DNA of 64,000 nucleotides from Anaerolineae bacterium (GTDB lineage: Bacteria > Chloroflexota > Anaerolineae > Aggregatilineales > J027): assembly GCA_021463865.1 (NCBI GenBank), contig JAJTXY010000002.1:190219-254218 (forward strand). The letters are read 5' to 3'. The notes under the pieces are model-generated. The model was not told the origin of the DNA, did not search any database, and was given only the letters and a program-made list of their open reading frames with translations. This document shows, in pieces, positions 26,091-35,513 of the stretch (positions are counted from its first letter, which is position 1; every line of letters begins with the position of its first letter). Made by a program: the position numbers and the translations under genes.

Positions 26091-27968
26091 ATGAGTTTTA
26101 CAATCGGACAAACCGTTGGCCCATATACAGTTATTGAGCAATTGGGGCAAGGCGGTATGGCAACCGTCTATAAGGCGTTTCATGCCAACTTGAGCCGCTA
26201 CGTCGCCATCAAAGTTCTGCATGTCGCCTTTAGTAGCGACGAGGGTTTTCAGGAACGCTTTCGACGTGAGGCACAAATTGTTGGACGTTTGGATCATCCC
26301 CATATCGTGCCGATTTTCGATTACGCCATGCAGGAAAACCAGCCCTACTTGATCATGAAATTTATCGAGGGGCAGACACTTAAGCAAGACTTGCGTGCTG
26401 AACGCCTCACGTTACAAGAAGTCACCCGTATTATGACGGCGGTGGCCGATGCGTTAGATTATGCCCACCGCAATGACGTGCTGCACCGTGATGTCAAACC
26501 CTCAAATATCATCATTGATCGAGATGGCGTCCCCTACCTGACTGATTTTGGCTTGGCCCGCATCGCCAGCTCAGGTGAATCCACCCTAAGCCAAGATATG
26601 ATGTTGGGCACACCCCAATATATTTCACCGGAACAGGCGCAAGGGCGACGCGATCTTGGCCCCAGCACGGACATCTATTCGCTTGGGGTAGTTTTATATG
26701 AACTCGTTGTCGGGCGTGTACCCTTCACTGCCGATACTCCCTACGCCATCATTCATGATCACATCTATAAATCCCTTCCTCTGCCAAGCAAGGTTAATCC
26801 CGCCGTTCCAGAAGCAGTGGAGCGCGTGTTACTAAAGGCGTTGGCGAAAAACCCTGAAGATCGTTATCGCACCGCTGGTGAAATGATTCAAGCATTTAAG
26901 GCCGCTGTTGCCGAAGGCCGCATGAGTGAACTCAGCCGCCAAATGCTGCGGCCTGAAGCGTTCGCGGAATCCAACTATGTGGCCGCGCCCTACGCTGCCC
27001 CCGGTTATACGGGCCAACCTATTCCACAAATGATGTCTACCCCTGTGCCTATTTCAACCGGACAGATGCAAATGACCCCGGCAGGCATGGTCGTGACGGG
27101 CAGTTCCGCCACGCGCAAAAACAAACGCAAAGGGAATGGTGCGGCATGGGCATTGGGGGGCTGCTTTGTGTTTATCTGCGCCTGTGTACTTTCTACTGGA
27201 CTGATATTCTCAGCGTTTGGCGACCCACGCTTTGAGCACAACGGCGTCAGTGAGGCCAGCGGGGAAACAGAACTGCTTGACCTCTCTGATTTTGCAGTGG
27301 GTGTACAAGATGCGGTTCGGTTGGAAGATGCCGAAGCCCTTGTTGAGACTCACCCTAACGACCCGGCAGCCTATTTTGTCCTTGCACTGGCCTATTTGGA
27401 CGCAGGTGACCCTAATAAAGCCGCCGAAGCCGTGCAATCGGCTGTCGCTCTGAATCCGACAGTTGATACCATATTGGAAGCAGCCGAGGTCGCCGCAGCA
27501 CGCGGTTATGACGACGAAGCAACCACCCTATTGGCTTCCACTTTAGCCGAAAATCAAGACGACCCAGTGGTGCGGAATGAGGCAGGGGGGTATCTTTATA
27601 CACAGGCGTTCAATGCCAAACCGGACGACGTAGCGGTATTTTGTGAGATTCTAGGACAATATCCCGATTATGCCGTCTTTCAATCCATGCTGGGGCAAGC
27701 CCTAGTCTCTGCCAGCACCATTCCGCGTCGGGCTGCTGTTCCCCAACGCTGCCCGGTTGAAGGTGGCACCAGTGCAGAGGAACTCATATTGAAGGCCACT
27801 GCCCAAACGCCTGAATACGCCGAGGCTTTCTTTGTGCTTGGGAACTATTATGAGGCCATTGACGAGATGGACGCTGCCAAAGAACAGTGGAATCTGGCCC
27901 TAGCCATGCCAAATGCACCAACATGGGTGCGTGAGCGAGCGCAAATCAAGTTGGCGAACAGTGAATAA
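26091..27968 (+). CDS. PknB-type Ser/Thr protein kinase with extracytoplasmic TPR-like part
   Basis: 625 residues from the ATG at 26091; an alternative ATG at 26055 adds 12 residues and has no ribosome site. Kinase domain about residues 10-270 with LGQGGMATVYKA (P-loop), VAIKVL (catalytic lysine), HRDVKPSNIIID and DFGLAR, GTPQYISPEQAQG: all catalytic residues present. A Pro/Met-rich linker leads to one membrane helix (about 350-372, WALGGCFVFICACVLSTGL). The outer about 220 residues contain tetratricopeptide-like repeats such as DPAAYFVLALAYLDAGD and PEYAEAFFVLGNYYEA. Probably a membrane sensor kinase. It lies between pgk and tpiA, so it may act on central-carbon enzymes or on the nearby YvcK (inference). 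Confidence 0.9.
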   Translation: MSFTIGQTVGPYTVIEQLGQGGMATVYKAFHANLSRYVAIKVLHVAFSSDEGFQERFRREAQIVGRLDHPHIVPIFDYAMQENQPYLIMKFIEGQTLKQDLRAERLTLQEVTRIMTAVADALDYAHRNDVLHRDVKPSNIIIDRDGVPYLTDFGLARIASSGESTLSQDMMLGTPQYISPEQAQGRRDLGPSTDIYSLGVVLYELVVGRVPFTADTPYAIIHDHIYKSLPLPSKVNPAVPEAVERVLLKALAKNPEDRYRTAGEMIQAFKAAVAEGRMSELSRQMLRPEAFAESNYVAAPYAAPGYTGQPIPQMMSTPVPISTGQMQMTPAGMVVTGSSATRKNKRKGNGAAWALGGCFVFICACVLSTGLIFSAFGDPRFEHNGVSEASGETELLDLSDFAVGVQDAVRLEDAEALVETHPNDPAAYFVLALAYLDAGDPNKAAEAVQSAVALNPTVDTILEAAEVAAARGYDDEATTLLASTLAENQDDPVVRNEAGGYLYTQAFNAKPDDVAVFCEILGQYPDYAVFQSMLGQALVSASTIPRRAAVPQRCPVEGGTSAEELILKATAQTPEYAEAFFVLGNYYEAIDEMDAAKEQWNLALAMPNAPTWVRERAQIKLANSE

Positions 27969-28000
27969 GTTTATCCGTTTTGCATTTTGAGGAGTCTCTC

Positions 28001-28774
28001 ATGAGAGTGCCGATTATCGCCGGCAATTGGAAAATGAATAAAACCCCGGCGGAAGCATTGGAATTTGTGAACAGTTTAAAAGATGAACTGAGCCGCCTGA
28101 CCCAGATTGAACGAGTCGTGTGTCCCCCCTATCTTGCAATTCCTTTCGTCAGCAAGGCGCTCAAAGGAACGGGAATTGGCGTTGGGGCACAAGATGTCCA
28201 TTGGAAAGAGAGCGGGGCATTTACCAGCAGCATCGCGCCCGCTATGTTGGTAGGCCTCGCCGAATACACGATTATCGGTCACTCCGAAACCCGCCAATAT
28301 CTCGGTGTTACAGACGTACAGGTCAACAAAAAAACCAAAGCCGCCCTTGCCAATGGCCTTAAACCGATTGTCGCTATCGGTGAAACCCTTGAACAAAACG
28401 AACGCGGCGAAACTGAAGCCGTATGCAGCAGCCAATTACGTGCTGCTTTGGAAGACATCACGGCTGAAGAAACCCACAAGATCATCATCGCGTATGAACC
28501 TGTTTGGGCCATTGGCACGGGCAAAAATGCCACACCCGAACAAGCCCAAGATATTATCGGCAACGTCGTCCGCCAAACCCTGATTGAGCTTTACGGACGC
28601 GATATAGCACAAACGATCCGTATTCAATATGGCGGCAGCATGAACCCAGCCAACTGCGGTGACTTGATGAAACAGCCCGATATTGACGGCGGATTGATTG
28701 GCGGGGCATCCCTCAAGAAAGACGATTTCCTTGCCCTGATGCGAATTTCCATTGAAGCCAAAGGCCTAGCGTAA
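28001..28774 (+). CDS. tpiA: Triosephosphate isomerase
   Basis: Interconverts dihydroxyacetone phosphate and glyceraldehyde-3-phosphate. 257 residues from the ATG at 28001, seven bases after GAGGAG; in-frame residues before it are not family-like. Catalytic residues are visible: IIAGNWKMNKTP (Asn and Lys), IIGHSETRQYLG (electrophilic His), AYEPVWAIGTGKNATP (catalytic Glu and flexible loop), and the phosphate-binding QYGGSMNP and GLIGGASL. Complete. It follows the kinase gene by 32 bases. Confidence 0.97.
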   Translation: MRVPIIAGNWKMNKTPAEALEFVNSLKDELSRLTQIERVVCPPYLAIPFVSKALKGTGIGVGAQDVHWKESGAFTSSIAPAMLVGLAEYTIIGHSETRQYLGVTDVQVNKKTKAALANGLKPIVAIGETLEQNERGETEAVCSSQLRAALEDITAEETHKIIIAYEPVWAIGTGKNATPEQAQDIIGNVVRQTLIELYGRDIAQTIRIQYGGSMNPANCGDLMKQPDIDGGLIGGASLKKDDFLALMRISIEAKGLA

Positions 28775-28789
28775 TCACCGAGGAAGCCA

Positions 28790-30304
28790 ATGGACGTCAC
28801 CAGTTTGATTGCCCCTTGGCTGACCCTGCTGGGAATCCTCATTCCGTTGATTTACGCGGAACGATGGATTCACCAGCATATGTACGGGGTGGGTTATCTG
28901 CTCACCCTTGATAAAGCACAGGCCACTGGTTTTTATTATATGATCTTTTTCCCCGGCGTTTTAGTCCACGAAGTAATTCAGTGGCTGGTCGCTGGGGCGC
29001 TCAATGTTAAAGTCAAAAAAATCAACTCCTACCCTAAAGCACAAGAAAACGGCACCATCCGCTACGATTTTGTGGTCATTGAACAGACTTCGCGTTTCAA
29101 GGCCATGCTCATCGGCGGCCTGCCGTTTGTCATCGCCGGGGTCATCGTCTATTACTTAAGCACTTCCATTTTGGAACTTGATGCCCTCCTTGCCGCCATC
29201 GGGACGGGTGATTTAAATGAAATTGGGCGCGGCATTAAGGAGTTTTTGAAAACGGGTGATGTCTGGTTGTGGTTATATCTGATGTTCTCGCTCAGTAATG
29301 GCATGATTCCAACCAAAGAAGATCGGCAGGGCTGGTTTTTGATTCTGGGGGCAGCGGCAGGGATCACTATTGCCATGTTGTTTCTTGGATTCGATGTTTT
29401 TGTCACCAAAACCTTATCTGGCCCAATTGCCCATGCCCTAGAACTCGTTAGCACAGCCCTGATTGCCATTCTGTTTATAGATGTCGTGTTTGGCTTTGCG
29501 TTGGCCCTGTTTGAAAGCGGTTTGGAACGATGGCGCGGCCAAAAAATGAATTACAATACCGAGCAGCGCGTCAAATCCAAAGCCGAGCAGCAGCGTGAAC
29601 CCGGCAGCAATATCCCTTTGCCCAAAGGCACTCCGATTCCCTCTATCTATCGTCTTGACCTGCCCGTTCCGCCTCTACCAACCAAGCGACCTGCCAAGCC
29701 TACGCCTTCTACCAGTCCCGCTTTCGCTTCCAGCCCTGCTCAACCAGCATCGGCTCCGATGTTTAACCGACCAACACCTAGCCCAATGGCAGATGAAAAT
29801 AAGCCTGACGAAGCTCCGCCGCGACCCACGCCATCCTTCACCCGGCCAGAATCCAAAACCGACGAGCAGCCCCAAGTCCGGCCCGCTTTTCAACCACCAG
29901 CACGATCCAGTTTTGCGGAAAAATCGGTGGAAATTCCGGCTGCCACACCTGAAAAATCGGAAACATCCGAACAACCTGCCATTCCAGCCAGACCCGCCGC
30001 CCCAACCTTTACCCCGCGTGCGGCTCCCAGCGGAGATACAGGTCGTCCACCCGCCGTGGCTCCATTTCGGCGATCAGGGGCAGATGAAAATGAGGAATCA
30101 TCTTCGGTCACACGCGATCAGTTGCTTGGGGGCCATCGGCCCACACCTTCAAGCGGTGATCCAACCCCGCCTCGCAGACCTCTATCTCCCAATAATCCTC
30201 CCACTGACAAGGACGATGATGAAAATACCTCGCGGGTTATGGGGCGCAAGCCACCCGATAATGACACGAATGAGGTACAATATGTGGACATTGATGACGT
30301 ATGA
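28790..30304 (+). CDS. Membrane protein with degenerate HExxH-like motif and Pro-rich tail
   Basis: 504 residues. The first about 245 carry six or so hydrophobic helices. The segment FFPGVLVHEVIQWLVAGA (H60, E61, Q64) looks like the HExxH of site-2/M50-type membrane metalloproteases, but the second histidine is glutamine. The C-terminal 240 residues are rich in proline, serine and charged residues and probably disordered in the cytoplasm, ending in an acidic stretch. Relatives with a Pro-rich tail are plausible but I cannot name a family with certainty. It starts 15 bases after tpiA with GAGGAAG upstream and is probably co-transcribed. Could be an inactive protease-like scaffold. Confidence 0.6.
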   Translation: MDVTSLIAPWLTLLGILIPLIYAERWIHQHMYGVGYLLTLDKAQATGFYYMIFFPGVLVHEVIQWLVAGALNVKVKKINSYPKAQENGTIRYDFVVIEQTSRFKAMLIGGLPFVIAGVIVYYLSTSILELDALLAAIGTGDLNEIGRGIKEFLKTGDVWLWLYLMFSLSNGMIPTKEDRQGWFLILGAAAGITIAMLFLGFDVFVTKTLSGPIAHALELVSTALIAILFIDVVFGFALALFESGLERWRGQKMNYNTEQRVKSKAEQQREPGSNIPLPKGTPIPSIYRLDLPVPPLPTKRPAKPTPSTSPAFASSPAQPASAPMFNRPTPSPMADENKPDEAPPRPTPSFTRPESKTDEQPQVRPAFQPPARSSFAEKSVEIPAATPEKSETSEQPAIPARPAAPTFTPRAAPSGDTGRPPAVAPFRRSGADENEESSSVTRDQLLGGHRPTPSSGDPTPPRRPLSPNNPPTDKDDDENTSRVMGRKPPDNDTNEVQYVDIDDV

Positions 30305-30448
30305 TTGGGTTGGGGCCTAAATTCTTACCTTTCGTTGACTTCACACAACCCAGTACGTTTTCGACTGTCGGCCAACATGTTATAGTTGTCCTACAGCATC
30401 AAAAATGAACGTTTTAAAAGGGATTATGCAGGAGAGATAAATAAAGCT

Positions 30449-31672
30449 ATGCGTAAGAGATACTCACTTGCTTTAATTGTTGTATTGTTGGTTACATTGG
30501 TGATAGGGGCAGGCTTTGCCAATCAATCCAAAGCCACAGCACAAGACGAATTTGTGTTTGGCATGATCTTGGTTGGCCCCCACGATGACAATGGGTGGAG
30601 TGAAGCGCACTACAATGGTGGATTGTACGTTGAAGAACATGTAGAAGGCGCAAAGATGATCTGGATTGACAAAGTAAATCCAGCCGACTCCCCTGAACTC
30701 ACGATGGATTTGGTCGTGGAAGACCTTGTTTCGCAGGGCGCGAAATTGATTATCGCTACCTCCGACGACTTCAAGGCCGATTTTACGGCAGTCGCTCCCA
30801 ATTACCCCGATATTGTTTTTCTCCATGTCTCTGGCGACGGCGTGTGGACGGGTGAAGCCTCCGAAAATATGGGCAATCTCTTTGGGCAAATGCAATATGG
30901 CAAAGCGATTGCGGGCTGCGCGGCTGCCCTCAAGACCGAAACCGGCAAAATCGCCTATTTAGGGCCGCTAATCAATAATGAAACGCGCCTGTTTGCTAAT
31001 GCCGTCTATCTGGGCGCGAAATATTGCTATGAACATTATCGTGGTATGGACCCCGCCACCCTACAATTTACGGTGAATTGGATTGGGTTCTGGTTCAGCA
31101 TTCCCGGTGTCACACTCGACCCCACCGAAGTTGCCAACGCCTTCTTTAATGATGGCAATGACGTGGTTCTCTCCGGCATTGACACCACTGAAGCAACAGT
31201 CGTTGCGGGTCAACGTTCCGCTGAAGGTGAGCGCGTTTTCTCAGTTGGATATGACTATATTGACACTTGTGCTGAAGCCCCATCGGTCTGCCTCGGTGTG
31301 CCCTACTACAACTGGGGACCTGCCTATGTGACAACAGTCAATGCCGTTAAAGATGGCACTTGGACTCAAAGCTTCGATTGGCTTGAACCGGACTGGTCGG
31401 ACATCAACAATCCCGACACTAGCATCGTTGGCTTCGCTAAGGGTACGGCCCTGACTGAGGAAGAAGCCGCTATCCTCGACGAATACACTGCGGCTCTCGG
31501 TGCTGGAGCGAAGGGTGAAGAAGGTGGCGTTGTGCTGTTCCAAGGCCCGCTAAATTATCAAGATGGCAGCACCTATCTTGAGGACGGTGAAGTGGCGACC
31601 CCAGAAAAAGTTTGGTACATGCCTCAATTGTTGGAAGGTATGATCGGCGAAAGCAGCGCCGAAAGCGAGTAA
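30449..31672 (+). CDS. BMP/PnrA-family substrate-binding protein
   Basis: 407 residues from the ATG at 30449, where the signal peptide MRKRYSLALIVVLLVTLVIG begins; the 21 residues upstream in frame are not signal-like. It belongs to the basic membrane protein (BMP, PnrA-like) periplasmic-binding fold: FGMILVGPHDDNGWSEAHYNGG, VFLHVSGDG, GKIAYLGPLINNET and SVGYDYIDTCAEAPS. Relatives bind purine nucleosides. Unlike most BMP proteins it has no lipobox cysteine, so it may be cleaved after ATAQ rather than lipid-anchored. It is followed by a hairpin and then the ATPase and two permeases of the same importer. Confidence 0.85.
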   Translation: MRKRYSLALIVVLLVTLVIGAGFANQSKATAQDEFVFGMILVGPHDDNGWSEAHYNGGLYVEEHVEGAKMIWIDKVNPADSPELTMDLVVEDLVSQGAKLIIATSDDFKADFTAVAPNYPDIVFLHVSGDGVWTGEASENMGNLFGQMQYGKAIAGCAAALKTETGKIAYLGPLINNETRLFANAVYLGAKYCYEHYRGMDPATLQFTVNWIGFWFSIPGVTLDPTEVANAFFNDGNDVVLSGIDTTEATVVAGQRSAEGERVFSVGYDYIDTCAEAPSVCLGVPYYNWGPAYVTTVNAVKDGTWTQSFDWLEPDWSDINNPDTSIVGFAKGTALTEEEAAILDEYTAALGAGAKGEEGGVVLFQGPLNYQDGSTYLEDGEVATPEKVWYMPQLLEGMIGESSAESE

Positions 31673-31693
31673 TTGAAGAAGTAATCACTCAAC

Positions 31694-31724
31694 GGGGTGG
31701 GCCACATCGCTCACCCCTCCTTTT
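31694..31724 (+). terminator. Attenuating terminator between binding protein and ATPase genes
   Basis: GGGGTGGGC (31694-31702) pairs with GCTCACCCC (31709-31717, one G-T), six-base loop, then TCCTTTT. Such hairpins after binding-protein genes let the binding protein be made in excess of the membrane components. Confidence 0.65.
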
Positions 31725-31757
31725 AACCGCATACTTATTTCTTTTCAGATCAAAACA

Positions 31758-33401
31758 ATGCGCTTAGAAATCCACAATATATCCAAGAGTTTTGGTCCAT
31801 TAAAAGCGAATGATCACATTTCCTTCACTTTTGAAGGGGGTCGCATCTACGCGATTCTCGGTGAAAATGGGGCTGGCAAAAGTACCCTGATGAAAATCCT
31901 CAGCGGGTATCAATCAGCCAGTAGTGGTCAAATCATCATTGATAGCAACCCCGCCCAAATCAATTCACCCCATCATGCCATTGCACATGGCATTGGAATG
32001 CTTTATCAAGACCCACTTGATTTTGCTCCACTGACCGTCCTTGAAAATTATATCGAGGGCAAACCGTTCACCTTCCTGATGCGTCGCCGCGAAGCCGAAG
32101 CTGATTTATTGGCCCGCTGCAAGATTTTGGGTTTTAACCTCAATCCTCACGCGATGGTCGAATCCCTCACCGTTGGCGAACGTCAGCAACTCGAAATTGT
32201 GCGCCTGCTCTCATTAGGGGTCAGGATTTTGATTCTCGATGAGCCAACCACTGGTATCTCCGCCGAACAAAAATCGCAGTTATTCCAAACCCTCAAAAAT
32301 TTGGCGCGAGAACAAAATATGATCGTGATTTTGGTCTCGCACAAACTGGCTGATGTTGAGGAATTGTGCGACGAAGTGCTGGTGCTGCGGCGTGGCAAAT
32401 TGGTCGGTTATCGTTCTTTGCCCTGCGAAACCGATATACTGGTCGAAATGATGTTTGGCAAACGTATCAGCACGACAACGCCGCAACCTCTGTATACGGA
32501 TAAGCCTATACTCAAAATTCACAAGCTCAGTGTCCCCGCCCGCCTATTTACCATTCAAAATATTAATCTTGAGGTGCGAGAGGGTGAGGTCATTGGCTTG
32601 GCAGGTCTGGATGGCAGCGGTCAAGTTGAATTTATGCGTACTGTCGCCGGATTAGGGCGTCCGACATGGGCCGATCAACTGACAGCGATTGTCGCGCTTG
32701 TAGGCATGTGGTGGGTCTTTGGCAAAATCCTTGATGAATCCTCAGCCGTACTTAATCTAGCCCGCATCGCCATCCTAATTTTAGTCCTCGGCCCAATGCT
32801 CAAAACCCTCTATTTGTATATTCGCCAACGGGCTAACAACGACCAAAACACCCAAATCATGTTGAATGGCAAAAACATTGGCTGGCGTGGTTATCGGGAT
32901 TTGCTGGAACGGGGGATTGCCTACCTTGCCGCAGGTCGTTTGGAGGAAGGGCTGGTGGCTGGGTTAACTTTGGTAGATCATTCCGCGTTGGCAGAGCGCA
33001 GTAGCCTACCGCATGTCAATTGGTTACGGGCATGGCGGCGCACCAAACAAGCCATTACCGATTTTTCCATTAAGGGACGACCCTTTAGCCAAATTCAAAC
33101 GCTATCTGGTGGCAATCAACAACGGGTCTCGTTGTCCCTTCTGCCCACCAATCTGCGTCTGATTTTATTGGAAAATCCGACTCGCGGGCTGGATGTCGAA
33201 AGCGCAGGGCACATCTGGTCGTTGCTGCTCAATCGCCGTAAACAAGGGACGGCCATTATCTTTAGTTCGCCCGACCTTGATGAAATCATTGATTATAGCG
33301 ACCGTATCCTCGTATTTTCTTCGGGACAAACGACCCTCGTGGAAAATCCAGAGCAGATGACTACCGCCCGATTGGGTGAATTGATCGGGGGCAAATCTTG
33401 A
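31758..33401 (+). CDS. ABC transporter ATP-binding protein (two NBDs), with hydrophobic insertion
   Basis: 547 residues, two nucleotide-binding domains as in nucleoside and sugar importers of the RbsA/NupO type. NBD1 (about 1-235) has GENGAGKST, VGERQQLEIVR and ILILDEPTTG. NBD2 (about 250-547) has a degenerate Walker A GLDGSGQ, normal for this class, plus LSGGNQQRVSL and LLENPTRGLD. Directly after the NBD2 Walker A helix, residues about 303-362 form an insertion not seen in the family, holding two strongly hydrophobic stretches (308-324, LTAIVALVGMWWVFGKI, and 334-353). The family sequence resumes at IAYLAAGRLEEGLV. It is coupled to the permease gene by overlap. Confidence 0.88.
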   Translation: MRLEIHNISKSFGPLKANDHISFTFEGGRIYAILGENGAGKSTLMKILSGYQSASSGQIIIDSNPAQINSPHHAIAHGIGMLYQDPLDFAPLTVLENYIEGKPFTFLMRRREAEADLLARCKILGFNLNPHAMVESLTVGERQQLEIVRLLSLGVRILILDEPTTGISAEQKSQLFQTLKNLAREQNMIVILVSHKLADVEELCDEVLVLRRGKLVGYRSLPCETDILVEMMFGKRISTTTPQPLYTDKPILKIHKLSVPARLFTIQNINLEVREGEVIGLAGLDGSGQVEFMRTVAGLGRPTWADQLTAIVALVGMWWVFGKILDESSAVLNLARIAILILVLGPMLKTLYLYIRQRANNDQNTQIMLNGKNIGWRGYRDLLERGIAYLAAGRLEEGLVAGLTLVDHSALAERSSLPHVNWLRAWRRTKQAITDFSIKGRPFSQIQTLSGGNQQRVSLSLLPTNLRLILLENPTRGLDVESAGHIWSLLLNRRKQGTAIIFSSPDLDEIIDYSDRILVFSSGQTTLVENPEQMTTARLGELIGGKS

Positions 33402-34558
33402 CGGCTTTTCGCAAAATACTCATCCAAATTTCCAGCAATACCGTCTTGGGGATTCTTCCATTATTCGTCGGAATACTGGTGGCGCTGGCGGCGATTCTGC
33501 TCATCTTGAACAATGAAAATGTTGAGCCGCGTGCCGTCTATGACCTCATTTACGAACGCACCCTCTCTCTACCCGAAAACCGCGCCAACGTAGTAGATTT
33601 CTGGCTGCCAATCTTGCTTTGTTGCTGCGGTCTGCTGCTGACTTTTACCGCCGGATTGTGGAATATCGGCATTGAAGGCCAAATTACGATGGGGGCTGTC
33701 GGCGCGACCAGCATCGCCCTGTTTGTTGAACTCCCGCGCAACGAGCAGATTTTCACTGAATTATTCATGGCCGGGGCCGCAGGTGGCACTTGGGCCTTAT
33801 TTACGGGAATCATGCGGACACGTGGCGGTGTAAACGAGATTTTTGGCGGGGTCGCCATGAATTTTCTCGCCAGCAGTTTCTCATCCTATCTGCTGGTTGC
33901 GCCTTGGTCACCCCCCAATGCGACAGGCAGTGCAACTGTGCGTTTCCCTGCAAATGCCATCTTGCCCAGCATGGACGACTATCGCCTTAGCCCGATAACC
34001 ATCTACATCACTTTGACCGCGTTTATTTTTGTTTTGCTCACCCTGTCTGGTTCAAGGTGGGGTTTACAGCTTCGGGCAATGGGCAAAAATGAAAAATCCG
34101 CCCAAATGTTAGGTGTCCCCACTGAACGTAATATTTGGTTAGCCATGCTGATCTGCGGCATTATGGCGGGCTTGGCAGGCGGGCATTTGGTGTTGTTCCG
34201 CCGCGCTAACCTACCTGCGAACGTCTCTGGCGGTATTGGCTTTTTATCACTGCTCGTGGTGCTGCTGGCTTCGATACGTGTCCGCTGGGTTCCCTTTGTA
34301 TCCTTCGCCTTCGCATTGCTCTATTCGGCGGGCCTGCCCCTGCGAACACGGCTACAATTGGATGCCTCACTCATCGGTATCTTTTTAGGAATTTTGGTAT
34401 TCTGTGTACTCATTTTTGATGGCGTGCGGCAGCGTTTGAAAGAGCGAGTGGAGCAGCGCAAACTTCTGGCAGCATCCGGCGGTGAAAAATCACCACCCCC
34501 ACCTACAGTTGAAATCCAAATCGGTCAGGAGGCATCCAGTGGATCCGGTTCTAACTAG
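33398..34558 (+). CDS. ABC transporter permease, BMP-type importer, first subunit
   Basis: 386 residues with a TTG start overlapping the ATPase stop by four bases (TTGA). About nine to ten membrane helices. The motif LTFTAGLWNIGIEGQITMGAVG and the cytoplasmic loop RAMGKNEKSAQMLGVPTERN are typical of the branched-chain/ribose/nucleoside permease superfamily (BPD_transp_2), matching YufP-like nucleoside permeases. The second permease begins inside its last 20 bases. The C-terminal about 35 residues are charged and likely cytoplasmic. Confidence 0.88.
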   Translation: MTAFRKILIQISSNTVLGILPLFVGILVALAAILLILNNENVEPRAVYDLIYERTLSLPENRANVVDFWLPILLCCCGLLLTFTAGLWNIGIEGQITMGAVGATSIALFVELPRNEQIFTELFMAGAAGGTWALFTGIMRTRGGVNEIFGGVAMNFLASSFSSYLLVAPWSPPNATGSATVRFPANAILPSMDDYRLSPITIYITLTAFIFVLLTLSGSRWGLQLRAMGKNEKSAQMLGVPTERNIWLAMLICGIMAGLAGGHLVLFRRANLPANVSGGIGFLSLLVVLLASIRVRWVPFVSFAFALLYSAGLPLRTRLQLDASLIGIFLGILVFCVLIFDGVRQRLKERVEQRKLLAASGGEKSPPPPTVEIQIGQEASSGSGSN

Positions 34559-35513
34559 CACCCTCGCCGACATCGTGCGGAACGCGGCCCCGCTGCTGAT
34601 TGCCAGTCAAGGTGAACTCATTACCGAACGGGCTGGTGTGGTTAATCTTTCACTGGACGGCACGATTCTGTTGGCAGCAATGGCGGCCTTTGCCGTTACG
34701 TACAATACGGGCAGTCTCGGCATGGGCATTGTGGTCGCCATGCTGATCGGCATGTTAGTGGCTTTGATCGTTATCTCCGCCAGCGTTTTTCTCAAACTCA
34801 ACCAAATTGCAGTCGGCTTTGTATTGACCCTACTCTGCGCCGACCTCAGCACCTTTTTTGGTCGGAAATATTCAGGGCAGCAGGGCACCGAAATCCCCTA
34901 TGCCCCCATCCCTATCCTAGAAGATATTCCAGTGATTGGTGAAGTCTTTTTCCAGCACAATATTTTGATTTACTTCAGTCTGCTCTTGGTCATTTTTGTT
35001 TGGCTGTGGACGTATCACACTCGTTTAGGCCTTTCCTTACGTGGTCTGGGTGAGCATCCAGCAGCGGCCTATGTGCGTGGGACACGAGTCCAAGCGTGGC
35101 GCTTTGTATACGTCGCGGCAGGTGGAGCATTGGTTGGCTTGGCCGGGGCATCCTATTCCCTGAGTGTAAAGTTGGGCTGGCGGGAAGGCTCAACACTCGG
35201 CAATGGCTGGATTGCACTGGCAATTGTGATTTTTGGCGGTTGGCGACCCTTCCGCATCGCGTTTGGCGCGTATTTCATTGTTGGTCTGCGTGCCCTAGCC
35301 CTCTATTTCCAACAAGAGGATGTACTGAATCTGCCTATTCAAATCATCAATATGACCCCTTGGGTATTGATGCTGGTCACGCTTATCTTTGTAACCAGCG
35401 GCCTAGCCGAAAGCCTCTTGGTAATCGTACCTCCCCGTTGGCGACCCGCTGCCCAAAATCTGCTGCGGGCCAAACCCCCGGCAGCCCTCGGCTCAAATTT
35501 CGAGCGCAGCTAA
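34539..35513 (+). CDS. ABC transporter permease, BMP-type importer, second subunit
   Basis: 324 residues. I place the start at the GTG at 34539, because a perfect AGGAGG (34527-34532) lies six bases upstream; an ATG at 34482 has no such site and would overlap more. Eight to nine membrane helices and the motif ITERAGVVNLSLDGTILLAAM, plus LGEHPAAAYVRGTRV for the ATPase-coupling loop, mark it as the YufQ-like partner of the preceding permease. The gene overlaps it by 20 bases. It ends the importer operon and its 3' end overlaps the convergent VTT gene. Confidence 0.88.
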   Translation: MDPVLTSTLADIVRNAAPLLIASQGELITERAGVVNLSLDGTILLAAMAAFAVTYNTGSLGMGIVVAMLIGMLVALIVISASVFLKLNQIAVGFVLTLLCADLSTFFGRKYSGQQGTEIPYAPIPILEDIPVIGEVFFQHNILIYFSLLLVIFVWLWTYHTRLGLSLRGLGEHPAAAYVRGTRVQAWRFVYVAAGGALVGLAGASYSLSVKLGWREGSTLGNGWIALAIVIFGGWRPFRIAFGAYFIVGLRALALYFQQEDVLNLPIQIINMTPWVLMLVTLIFVTSGLAESLLVIVPPRWRPAAQNLLRAKPPAALGSNFERS

